From contig CAZHMN010000098.1 in assembly GCA_964533705.1 (NCBI GenBank), forward strand, positions 1-9,145: a stretch of 9,145 nt of DNA, given 5' to 3'. The stretch comes from CAZHMN01 sp964533705 (GTDB lineage: Bacteria; Electryoneota; B3-LCP). The notes beneath the pieces were generated by a model. It did not search any database. It was not told the origin of the DNA and saw only the letters and a list, made by a program, of their open reading frames with translations. Positions 1-6,806 of the stretch are shown here, one piece after another. Made by a program: the position numbers and the translations under genes. The stretch's first letter is position 1. Each line of letters opens with the position of its first letter.

Positions 1-2995
1 CGTCCGAATTGGGGATGCCCGAATTGGACCAATCCGAGGTAGTCTGCGTCCCCATAGCGATCCAGCCGTTGGAGCAGATCGAAATGTTGGTGAAGTTCTG
101 CCCGTAGTAGCGGAAGGTAAAGGGCAGATTGAACTGCATGGTCTGGTCGTCACCGGTGACCGATGTCACCGTGCCGGATCCGCCCGCCGCGGGAGCGATC
201 TCAATCCAATTGTAAGGGTGAGATTCGCCTCCGTCGTTGTTGTCCCAGGCCCAGTAGCCGTGATTGTCCGGGCCGGTGGGAAGGTTGCGCTCATCACCCA
301 CGATTATGTCGAATTCTTCGCTGTTCGCATATCCACCAGCAGCCGTAATGTCCAGGGAGAGAGTAACAATCGTACCACTTCCCATGCTTGGATCTGCCGT
401 GGCCACGTAGGTGTAAGTGGCCGTTTCCCCTGCGGCTATTGTCCCGAACGTGCCCGGATTGCCCGTGATGACCACGTCGGGATTACCGGAAGTCAGAATG
501 ACTTCAACGTTTTCAGCCTCCGTATGACCGTCATTGATCATCGTCAGTTCGAAGTCGGCCGTTTCGCCGGGATCAAGTTGCCCGTTGTTGTTCCCTGTTG
601 GATCGTAAATAGTGAGCCGTTCCATAGAGACCACCGGTGCGTTCACGGTCAGCGTGAAGAAGCTCTCCCAGGATTGAATCCCTGAGACTGCGGTCAAGGT
701 GAAGGGGACGATGTGCTGATCCGGAACCGTCGGGTCGGCTTCCATCTGGAATCCATCGGGAATGGACAGCGAGTCTCCAGCGTTGATGGTACCGTAGAAT
801 TCCGAGCCGTCTATAACCGTGACCAGCGGCTCATCGGTGGAAATGGTGACGTCCACGTCCGGAGCGCTTTCGACGCCCACGTTCTTCACTTCAATGGACA
901 GGTTAACGGTTTCGCCGAAATCCCACTGGCCGTTGTTGTTACCCACCACCGCGTCGTTGATCTCGCTGGAATTATAGACTACATACGGTCCGCTCGGCGG
1001 GATGATGGAAATGGTCGCCTGGTAGGTGAGGTAATTGTGCGCCGAGACCGTGATGTTCAGGTCGGCAGGCAGCATGGGCGCAGGGTCGAATTCGAGGATG
1101 ATGCTGCCGGTCGCATCCGTATAACCCGAAGCGTAAACTTCATCGTTCTGCGCACAAACCAGAGCGCCTTCAAAACCTGTGGATACCGTGATCGTATTCG
1201 TTCCCAGCAGCATGACGGGATCGTGAGTAACGGTCATGGTCTGCATGGTATTCGTCCAGGCGTCTATGCAGGCGTCGCCCAGCCACAGGTAAGTGCGGAT
1301 GTTGGATTCTCCAATCGATCCGTGTACTATATAGACGGTGATATTGGCGAAGTTCGAGGCGTATCCGATGTGGTTGATGCCCAAATCGTAGATCGCCTTA
1401 TAGAACTCCTTGTCGTAATCATGGTTGGGAATGGTATACGACGGAATGATGGCTCCGTTCACCGCGATGGCCGCCGCCGGAGCCTTCATGAAGGATTCGG
1501 CTAAGCAGTCCCCGTTATACCCGGGGAAGTCCATATTATCGCAGCAGACGTCGTAGTGCACGAAGTAACGGTCGAAGTTCGTCAACTGGTAAACATGCGT
1601 CGCCGTGAAATTGCCTGTGGGGCCCCAGCTCGACCAGGCTGTCTGTGAACCGTGACCGCGATAGTTCAGGATACCGGAGCCGTTGGTGTTCAAGTAGTCA
1701 ATTACATCCTGATTCGTCGCACCGGCTCCGCCGTAAGCCGTCCCAAAGATGGGCACCTGGATGGAGTACGGATAAGTGCGAATCTCTTCCTTGCACTGGG
1801 TGTACTTCAGCGGATATTGTTCCTGGTGGGCGACCAGCAACGTGTGCTCCGCCCAGTTGGAAACCTCCGGAGCCGTCAGGTAATCCATGGTTTTGTCAAT
1901 TTGATGTTGGAGCTCGTCCATGTTATCATAGACGATCCGTCCGATGGCCAGGTCGGCAAGATAATCGTCCGGGCCGTCCATCATGGTGTACCAGGAGTCT
2001 GAATAAGTATTGATCCAGTAGTACATTGGCACATCAACCGCACCCGGGCCACCGCTGTAGTATGCGTCTCCGACCAACAGCACGTATTCCAGGCCGTAAT
2101 CCTCATAGAGCTGGCTGATGTAAGCCTTGATCTCTTCGGGACTGTCGAAATCCGGGGCGATCGTCCTGATCTCGGCCTCGTATCCCTGAGCGTGCCTGAA
2201 ATCAACCAGCGGTTGGATGATAGGCAGGCATTCATCCTTGCAAACCACCAGGTATTTGGTGCCGGGATTGTCCGTGCCACCGTTATCCAGAGGGTATCTC
2301 ATCTGATCGAAATTGATGATGGCGGCTCGGTAGAGTTTTTGGAATTCCGGTTCAATGGGTTTGCGAACGCGGCTGAACTCGTGCGTGCGGTTAACGCCAA
2401 AATAGTCAATTGTCACGCGCATTTTAGTCGCAACGGTCAGCTTGGTCGTGCCCGGGTTGTAGGCGAGCGGGCGGATTTCCAGTCGGCTCACGCGGACGTC
2501 TCTCCAGATCTGAGGATCGTCAACGCTGGCAGCAGCGTCCGGGTAAGTGACGTTTTGGCTGTAAAAATCCGCGTCAATAACGAAGGCCGGTGTTTCCTGG
2601 CCGTCCACCGTGAGCTCCTGTGCGGGCCAGACGGTGTAACCCGTCAACGTCTGCGTTTCGAGGATTTGATAGGATACCCTCAAATCGCTGCGATCGGGGA
2701 TTCCCAGAAGGCGGGTAATGATCGGCAATTCGGGCTTGCCGACCTCGCGCAGGGCTGCGTTGTCACCGAAGCTGAGTTGGTGATAAACGGTTCCCGCTTC
2801 CTGCACTCTTTCCACGTAAAAGCCGTAGACTGTAACGTCTAAAACTGTGGAAGAGGGATTCGAAGAAATCAGGTCTACTTCAGGTGCTCTGGGCCCGGAA
2901 GCGCCGGTTGAGATCCATTCCGCTTGTGCGATTCCGAAACAAAGTAGCACTGTAAGCAAGCCGATTCCCAAAAACCTATAAGTACTTCGCGTCAT
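1..2995 (-). CDS. Gingipain-like secreted cysteine protease (peptidase family C25), 3' end cut by window edge
   Basis: The frame is open without interruption from the ATG at 2995 to the window edge: 998 codons and no stop, so the C-terminus lies outside. Residues 1-25 form a signal peptide (TYRFLGIGLLTVLLCFGIAQA, then EW), giving export to the periplasm. Residues about 26-230 resemble the C25 propeptide. The catalytic region follows: LLVGD at 306-310, then NYRGHGS with the likely catalytic His448, then VCCDN with Cys484/Cys485 and GDCLAESFM. By spacing to the following Phe, Cys485 matches the gingipain nucleophile. LWLGDACID replaces the more usual GDP motif near the end of the domain. Two Ig-like modules follow, each opening with GNNNGQ-D-GET (685-696 and 801-812). 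After them comes a Trp/Asn-rich beta domain from about 870 (NHGYWAWDNNDGG, later ICSNGWIAMG). A type IX sorting tail is expected beyond the edge but is not visible. The gene has its own promoter and a GGAGGA ribosome site. The family call is confident. The substrate is unknown, and specificity for Arg or Lys cannot be claimed. Confidence 0.88.
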   Translation of the reverse strand, partial: MTRSTYRFLGIGLLTVLLCFGIAQAEWISTGASGPRAPEVDLISSNPSSTVLDVTVYGFYVERVQEAGTVYHQLSFGDNAALREVGKPELPIITRLLGIPDRSDLRVSYQILETQTLTGYTVWPAQELTVDGQETPAFVIDADFYSQNVTYPDAAASVDDPQIWRDVRVSRLEIRPLAYNPGTTKLTVATKMRVTIDYFGVNRTHEFSRVRKPIEPEFQKLYRAAIINFDQMRYPLDNGGTDNPGTKYLVVCKDECLPIIQPLVDFRHAQGYEAEIRTIAPDFDSPEEIKAYISQLYEDYGLEYVLLVGDAYYSGGPGAVDVPMYYWINTYSDSWYTMMDGPDDYLADLAIGRIVYDNMDELQHQIDKTMDYLTAPEVSNWAEHTLLVAHQEQYPLKYTQCKEEIRTYPYSIQVPIFGTAYGGAGATNQDVIDYLNTNGSGILNYRGHGSQTAWSSWGPTGNFTATHVYQLTNFDRYFVHYDVCCDNMDFPGYNGDCLAESFMKAPAAAIAVNGAIIPSYTIPNHDYDKEFYKAIYDLGINHIGYASNFANITVYIVHGSIGESNIRTYLWLGDACIDAWTNTMQTMTVTHDPVMLLGTNTITVSTGFEGALVCAQNDEVYASGYTDATGSIILEFDPAPMLPADLNITVSAHNYLTYQATISIIPPSGPYVVYNSSEINDAVVGNNNGQWDFGETVNLSIEVKNVGVESAPDVDVTISTDEPLVTVIDGSEFYGTINAGDSLSIPDGFQMEADPTVPDQHIVPFTLTAVSGIQSWESFFTLTVNAPVVSMERLTIYDPTGNNNGQLDPGETADFELTMINDGHTEAENVEVILTSGNPDVVITGNPGTFGTIAAGETATYTYVATADPSMGSGTIVTLSLDITAAGGYANSEEFDIIVGDERNLPTGPDNHGYWAWDNNDGGESHPYNWIEIAPAAGGSGTVTSVTGDDQTMQFNLPFTFRYYGQNFTNISICSNGWIAMGTQTTSDWSNSGIPNSD

Positions 2996-3000
2996 CTGTC

Positions 3001-3006
3001 TCCTCC
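3001..3006 (-). promoter_or_regulatory. Strong ribosome binding site of the C25 protease
   Basis: Read on the minus strand this is GGAGGA followed by five bases (gacag) and ATG at 2995. It is a near-ideal Shine-Dalgarno site. Together with the signal peptide that begins at this ATG, it fixes the start of the protease gene. Confidence 0.8.
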
Positions 3007-3046
3007 AGTCTCTTAGTGTTTTAGTTAATCAGGCTATTTCTCTAAG

Positions 3047-3060
3047 TATTATTCATAATA
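3047..3060. repeat. Perfect AT-rich palindrome at the predicted transcription start of the protease
   Basis: TATTAT-tc-ATAATA is a perfect 6+2+6 inverted repeat abutting the -10 of the protease promoter and covering the expected +1. Its position suits an operator. However, the sequence is pure AT in both arms in an AT-rich gap, so chance is a real alternative. Confidence 0.3.
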
Positions 3061-3088
3061 AGATAATCATTTTTTCCGGCAAAGTCAA
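3060..3088 (-). promoter_or_regulatory. Sigma70-like promoter of the C25 protease
   Basis: On the minus strand TTGACT (3083-3088) is followed by a 17-base spacer and TATCTT (3060-3065). The -35 matches consensus at five of six bases and the -10 at four of six. Transcription would begin near 3053 and give a leader of about 57 bases before the ATG at 2995. It sits in the 159-base gap after ssb, so the protease is probably transcribed separately from the upstream operon. This is inferred from pattern alone. Confidence 0.55.
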
Positions 3089-3154
3089 GGGAACCGCGAA
3101 AATTTGTAGTTTTTTTCTGCCTTCCGCCTCAATCTCATTTACTGAACAGGCTCC

Positions 3155-3589
3155 TCAGAAGGGGACGTCCTCGTCATCCGGAGCGCCGTTTTCGTCGGGC
3201 GGTTCGGGCGGAGGTGGAACCGGTTCGCGCTGGCCCGCTCCCTGCGCTCCTTCCGGTGGCGCATCCAGCGGCACGAAGTTTTCGGTGACCACTTCCGTCA
3301 TATACCTTTTCTGACCGTTCTGATCTTCCCAGCTCCGGTGAGTCAGGCGGCCCTCAATGAAAATCCGCGATCCCTTCTTCAGATAATTTGCGATGAATTC
3401 TGCCTGGTTTCCCCAAACGACGATATTATGCCACTGGGTTTCATCCTGGAATTCGCCGTCTTTTCCTTTGTACCTGCGGTTAGTGGCCATGGTGAATGTG
3501 GTAACGTGCGTCCCCGAAGGGGTGGAGCGAAGCTCCGGGTCTCTCCCCAGGTTGCCGATCAACATCACCTTGTTTAATGAACGAGCCAT
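3155..3589 (-). CDS. ssb: Single-stranded DNA-binding protein
   Basis: SSB coats single-stranded DNA during replication, recombination and repair, and recruits partner proteins through its C-terminal tip. The 144-residue product has the OB-fold over residues 1-108: start LNKVMLIGNLGRDPELR, then TQWHNIVVWG (Trp53), ANYLKKGSRIFIEGRL and TEVVTENF, all typical of the family. A short proline-rich linker (VPPPPEPP, 124-131) leads to an acidic tail ending DDEDVPF. The tip therefore has Val in place of the Ile of the usual DDDIPF, with the Pro-Phe pair kept. The length is normal for a short-linker SSB. The start is supported by AGGAGG seven bases upstream (3597-3602). The gene lies 26 bases after the VanZ gene and is probably the last gene of the same operon. 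It is not beside rpsF and rpsR, where ssb is often found. Confidence 0.97.
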   Translation of the reverse strand: MARSLNKVMLIGNLGRDPELRSTPSGTHVTTFTMATNRRYKGKDGEFQDETQWHNIVVWGNQAEFIANYLKKGSRIFIEGRLTHRSWEDQNGQKRYMTEVVTENFVPLDAPPEGAQGAGQREPVPPPPEPPDENGAPDDEDVPF

Positions 3590-3596
3590 GATTTAA

Positions 3597-3602
3597 CCTC
3601 CT
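3597..3602 (-). promoter_or_regulatory. Ribosome binding site of ssb
   Basis: The minus strand reads AGGAGG, seven bases before the ssb ATG at 3589. It fills most of the 26-base gap after the VanZ stop codon and leaves no room for a separate promoter between the two genes. Confidence 0.75.
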
Positions 3603-3615
3603 CACATGAACGTCA

Positions 3616-4056
3616 TCAAGAATTGTATGGTCTAATGTTCTTATAAGCCATTCTGGAACGGAGACTGCGAGTAACCTGGAGAAAGATGAGCAGCCCTACC
3701 ACCACCCCGATGCTATCCGCTAAGATATCGAGCGGTGACGCCCACCTTCCAGGGACATGCAACTGATGCCATTCGTCACTGGCGGCGTAAAACACGCCGA
3801 AGAAAATCGCCACCTGCACGAACCTCAAGCTGATCCAGCGGTGTCCTGAAAAAAAAGCCGTTCGCGCCGTCAGGTAACCCAAAATGCCGAATTCAACGAC
3901 ATGAGCCAGTTTATCCCAGGAAACATACTTGCTCTGTGGAATGATTGCCTTCGGATAAGCTGACAAAGCAAAGATGACAACTAACCAGAACAAAAACGGA
4001 ACGAACAGTCTGACAGTTGACAACCGGGGAACTGGTTGCGCTTGAGGGCTTTTCAT
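3616..4056 (-). CDS. VanZ-family membrane protein
   Basis: This is a 146-residue inner-membrane protein with about four predicted hydrophobic segments (roughly 15-33, 50-66, 78-93 and 111-128). It carries the VanZ signature: SWDKLAHVVEFGILGYL (46-62), then YAASDEWHQLHVPGRWASPLD (90-110) and ILADSIGVVVGLL. The family is named after VanZ of the enterococcal vancomycin/teicoplanin cluster. Most chromosomal members are short, of unknown molecular function and unrelated to antibiotic resistance, and nothing here suggests resistance. I take the ATG at 4056 as the start rather than the adjacent TTG at 4059: GGAGG (4061-4065) sits four bases from the ATG but only one from the TTG. The ATG overlaps the nnr stop by one base (TGATG), so translation is probably coupled. 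Confidence 0.88.
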   Translation of the reverse strand: MKSPQAQPVPRLSTVRLFVPFLFWLVVIFALSAYPKAIIPQSKYVSWDKLAHVVEFGILGYLTARTAFFSGHRWISLRFVQVAIFFGVFYAASDEWHQLHVPGRWASPLDILADSIGVVVGLLIFLQVTRSLRSRMAYKNIRPYNS

Positions 4057-5606
4057 CAAGCCTCCGGGCTCACCTGGCGAATCACACGGGGGAGTAGCTT
4101 GTCCAGATCACCCGCAATCGTCGCCGCAATCCCGATTTCTTTGGCGGCAAAATCGCCTGCTAAACCGTGAAGATATACGCCGGCGCAAGCGGCATGAACG
4201 GGCGGGCAACCCTGGGCGAGTAATCCCACGATCATGCCCGTCAGCACGTCTCCCGAACCACCGGTAGCCAGGGCGGGATTTCCGGTGGGATTACAGAAGA
4301 CTTCACCGCCCGGGTCGGCGATAATCGTCGGCGAACCCTTCAATACGACGACTGCGCCCCAGGAAGCGGCCTTTTCAGCGGTTAAATATACTCGATGATT
4401 CAGGATTTCCGCAATCGGCAAACCGCAGAGGCGGGAAAATTCTCCTGGATGGGGCGTTAATATTGATCCAGAGGGCAGCATCCCCGCGAATTCTTCTTCC
4501 TTGCCCAGTACGTTCAGACCGTCAGCATCAATGACCAGCGGCTTGTTGATGTTGGACAGAATCAATCGCACCGTTTCCTCGGTGTCGGGATGCTGCGACA
4601 AACCCGGGCCGATGGCGACCACGTCAGCCCAGGATATGAGTTCTTCGATGGTGGGCAGAGCTTCCGGGCAGAGGCAGCCATCATCGTTCTCGGCCAACCT
4701 GCGGGTCATCACCTCGGACAGCTTTGTTTCTAAGATCGGATTTAGACTCTTGGGAATGCCCAGAATCACCAGCCCGGCGCCAATTCGCAGGGCGGCCTGT
4801 GAGCATAGAGTGGCGGCGCCCGTCATACCCGGAGATCCTGCCAGTATGACCACCCGTCCGCAATCGCCCTTGTGATCCGTGGGTTGGCGTTGCGGCAGCA
4901 TTCCATGGATGTCGCTTGCTTCCAGTAAATTAAAGGAAATGTGGGTTCCGGCGCGAACGTGAGGCGGTAGCGAGATGATTGCCACGGTAACTTCGCCGGC
5001 TAAGTCTCGTCCGGGAGGTAGGACCAATCCGCGTTTATAGAGTCCCATCGTCACCGTCCAATCGGCGATGACCGCAACCCCTCTGACAGCCCCGGTGTCG
5101 CCTTCAACTCCGGATGGGATGTCCACAGCCAAAACGGGCTCCGGCCGGTCATTCATCCATTCGATCATCTTCGCGACCATCCCGCTGGCACGGCCCGTCA
5201 AACCTGTGCCCAGCAAAGCGTCCACGATCAAGTCGGCGCTCGCCACCCTGGGCAAAGATCCGCTTTCCTTTAGCTCCTTGATTGTGCCGCCGATCTTCTC
5301 AAAGATTAGCGCGTTGGTTAGCGCATCGCCCCGTAAATCAGCGATGGGACCTACCGCAAATACCGAAACCTCCGCTTCCCGGTTCAACAGGTGTCTGGCC
5401 AGAGCGTAACCATCACCGCCGTTATTCCCCTTCCCACACAGGATGATAAAATGCCGTCCCCGCACGTCCCCGCCGAAGATTTCCTGTATTTTCTTGAGGA
5501 TGCCGAGCGAGGCGTTTTCCATGAGGATTAATCCCGGAATGCCCGCTTCCTCGATGGCGGCATTGTCCAGCGCCTTCATCTCCTGAGTTGTGGCAATTTT
5601 TTTCAT
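4056..5606 (-). CDS. nnr: Bifunctional NAD(P)H-hydrate epimerase / ADP-dependent (S)-NAD(P)H-hydrate dehydratase
   Basis: This enzyme repairs NADH and NADPH that have become hydrated (NADHX/NADPHX). The N-terminal YjeF_N domain (about 1-215) interconverts R and S hydrates. The C-terminal ribokinase-like domain (about 225-512) dehydrates the S form using ADP. Epimerase motifs: GKGNNGGDGYALARHL (58-73), VDALLGTGLTG (128-138) and VDIPSGVEGDTG (161-172). Dehydratase motifs: HKGDCGRVVILAGSPGMTGA (245-264), IGPGLSQHPDTEE (332-344), VIDADGLNVL (358-367), LTPHPGEFSRL (383-393), VLKGSPTIIA (421-430) and the nucleotide-site stretch TGNPALATGGSGDVLTGMI (441-459). At 516 residues it has normal length for the fused form. 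The frame is open further upstream to 5756, but that part is inside acpS and unlike the family. The ATG at 5606 begins the conserved domain and shares ATGA with the acpS stop, so the upstream extension is rejected. Confidence 0.96.
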   Translation of the reverse strand: MKKIATTQEMKALDNAAIEEAGIPGLILMENASLGILKKIQEIFGGDVRGRHFIILCGKGNNGGDGYALARHLLNREAEVSVFAVGPIADLRGDALTNALIFEKIGGTIKELKESGSLPRVASADLIVDALLGTGLTGRASGMVAKMIEWMNDRPEPVLAVDIPSGVEGDTGAVRGVAVIADWTVTMGLYKRGLVLPPGRDLAGEVTVAIISLPPHVRAGTHISFNLLEASDIHGMLPQRQPTDHKGDCGRVVILAGSPGMTGAATLCSQAALRIGAGLVILGIPKSLNPILETKLSEVMTRRLAENDDGCLCPEALPTIEELISWADVVAIGPGLSQHPDTEETVRLILSNINKPLVIDADGLNVLGKEEEFAGMLPSGSILTPHPGEFSRLCGLPIAEILNHRVYLTAEKAASWGAVVVLKGSPTIIADPGGEVFCNPTGNPALATGGSGDVLTGMIVGLLAQGCPPVHAACAGVYLHGLAGDFAAKEIGIAATIAGDLDKLLPRVIRQVSPEA

Positions 5607-6043
5607 GGATTTGATCCCCGTTGAATATTGCTGCTGCCGGTTTTGTTGCTGTTGGGAAGGAGTAGAACCACTGCAGCCGCGATTTGACTGGTATGAGTCA
5701 GCGAAAGGAAAGCAGATCTGTTCCCGATTCGTTCTCTCAATGCGTCGGAAAGGCAAATGGTAGGGATGTCGTTGACGATCTTTGTTTCAATCTGCTGCCA
5801 GGGGACGGATTTCAGGGAAGGATCGGCCAGAGCTTTGTAAAGTGCTTCCTTGACCGCAAAACGAACCGCGTAGGAAGGCAGGGCGTCAGATTTGGATTCG
5901 CAGGCTTCGATTTCACTGCATGTGAATACCTTTTCCCGGAAACCCTGGCGCTGAAAAGCATCTTTAAAGCGGGGAATATCCACCACGTCAATGCCGATGC
6001 CCGCCGGCAAGTTCTTGGTGTTATCGGTTGAACTTGTCGTCAT
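5603..6043 (-). CDS. acpS: Holo-[acyl-carrier-protein] synthase
   Basis: AcpS transfers the 4'-phosphopantetheine arm from coenzyme A to a serine of acyl carrier protein, switching on fatty acid synthesis. The 146-residue product carries both signatures: GIGIDVVDIPRF (15-26) with the metal ligand Asp19, and YAVRFAVKEALYKAL (58-72) with Glu66. Their spacing is close to that of Asp8/Glu58 in known enzymes. The LTHT region (typical SHD/SHT motif) precedes the final hydrophobic strand AAAVVLLL. A tail of about 17 polar residues (PNSNKTGSSNIQRGSNP) extends beyond the usual end. I take the ATG at 6043 as the start. It overlaps the HAD gene by 23 bases and has no clear Shine-Dalgarno site, which suits translational coupling. 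A TTG at 6076 is possible but adds residues unlike the family. The product ends in an ATGA overlap with nnr, a common neighbour of acpS. Confidence 0.93.
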   Translation of the reverse strand: MTTSSTDNTKNLPAGIGIDVVDIPRFKDAFQRQGFREKVFTCSEIEACESKSDALPSYAVRFAVKEALYKALADPSLKSVPWQQIETKIVNDIPTICLSDALRERIGNRSAFLSLTHTSQIAAAVVLLLPNSNKTGSSNIQRGSNP

Positions 6044-6713
6044 CCAGAATGTCCAATATTTCAGAGATGTCGTCAATTTCTCGTTCGGCGCCGGACGTCG
6101 AACTGTGGTAAGCGTCTCCGTAGCGGGCGTAAACGGTGTGGATGCCCACAGCCTTGGCGCCCGCCATGTCCCTTTCCGGCCAGTCCCCGATCATTACGGC
6201 TTCGTCGGCGGTGACGCCCAGCGTTTCCAGCGCCTTGCGGAAGGGCAGAGGACTGGGTTTCCTCTCCCCGGTGTCTTCCGGCGTGATGACCGTTTCAAAG
6301 ATGTGCTGCAAACCCAACGAACATAGACGTAACCAGGCTTGCTTGGCCGGAGCGTCCGACAAGACCGCCAGCCGATAACCTCTGCGCACCAGTTCGATTA
6401 AGGTAACCTCAACATGGGGATAAAGCACCAGAGCGGCTTCGCGCGCCCGCCGATAGGCGATAATGCCAGATGCCAGTATCTTATGGTCTATTTTACCGTA
6501 ATGTTCTATCAAAAACTTGTCGAACACTTCTTGGAATTCGATCCCCTCTCGGTCGTAAATTTCCCAGATGCGACGCGTGGCTTCGGAGCGATGAAGATCC
6601 AATCCGGCGTCAATCATGTCCGTAACGGCCGCATCCACGGCCGCCTGTTTCATCTTCATGAAATCGACGAGGGTGTTATCGAGGTCGAAGAGGAGTGCTC
6701 GAATTTTGGACAT
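6021..6713 (-). CDS. HAD-superfamily hydrolase (phosphatase-like), exact substrate unknown
   Basis: This is a 230-residue cytosolic enzyme with all four HAD motifs. Motif I is FDLDNTLVDF, with nucleophile Asp10 and acid/base Asp12. Motif II is VLSD (Ser119). Motif III is Lys152 in GERKPSP. Motif IV is GDWPERD (Asp177 and Asp182). A helical C1 cap lies between motifs I and II (about 15-95), placing it with the phosphoglycolate phosphatase / haloacid dehalogenase-like group, probably a small-molecule phosphatase. The sequence does not reveal the substrate. It is the first gene of the tight run HAD-acpS-nnr-vanZ-ssb, and its last 23 bases overlap acpS. No good ribosome site is seen: the closest, GAGGAA (6734-6739), is 20 bases away. 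The start is nevertheless well placed, because the Asp10 motif follows directly. I see no clear promoter in the 93 bases upstream, so read-through from the lipoprotein gene is possible. Confidence 0.9.
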   Translation of the reverse strand: MSKIRALLFDLDNTLVDFMKMKQAAVDAAVTDMIDAGLDLHRSEATRRIWEIYDREGIEFQEVFDKFLIEHYGKIDHKILASGIIAYRRAREAALVLYPHVEVTLIELVRRGYRLAVLSDAPAKQAWLRLCSLGLQHIFETVITPEDTGERKPSPLPFRKALETLGVTADEAVMIGDWPERDMAGAKAVGIHTVYARYGDAYHSSTSGAEREIDDISEILDILDDDKFNR

Positions 6714-6806
6714 GGAACGGAAAGCTTGTTAATTTCCTCGTAACCTTGAGGTGGTTTGAAATTCCGGTCTTTTGAGAATCGCTTCTATGTCTGAAAATCG
6801 GAGAAT

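Noticed and set aside
713..1504. 263-codon open frame on the plus strand
   Set aside because: It lies wholly antisense to the protease gene, whose minus frame has a signal peptide and C25 motifs. The plus-strand product has no recognisable domain, and its openness comes from codon bias of the true frame.
2192..2842. 216-codon open frame on the plus strand
   Set aside because: It is antisense to the propeptide region of the protease, with no family features and no ribosome site that I noticed.
3120..3154. Possible terminator after ssb
   Set aside because: Only a 4-bp GCCT/AGGC pairing with a long loop is visible, followed by an A-run rather than a T-run on the minus strand.
3616..4056. VanZ homology read as glycopeptide resistance
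   Set aside because: No other van genes are present, and VanZ-family proteins are widespread in bacteria without resistance.
5607..5756. 50-codon N-terminal extension of the nnr frame
   Set aside because: It is inside acpS, rich in Gln and Ser, and unlike any YjeF N-terminus. The ATG at 5606 with the ATGA overlap is the natural start.
6714..6806. Search for promoter or terminator between the lipoprotein gene and the HAD gene
   Set aside because: I found no -35/-10 pair with acceptable spacing and no hairpin with a T-run. Only small 4-bp pairings are present.
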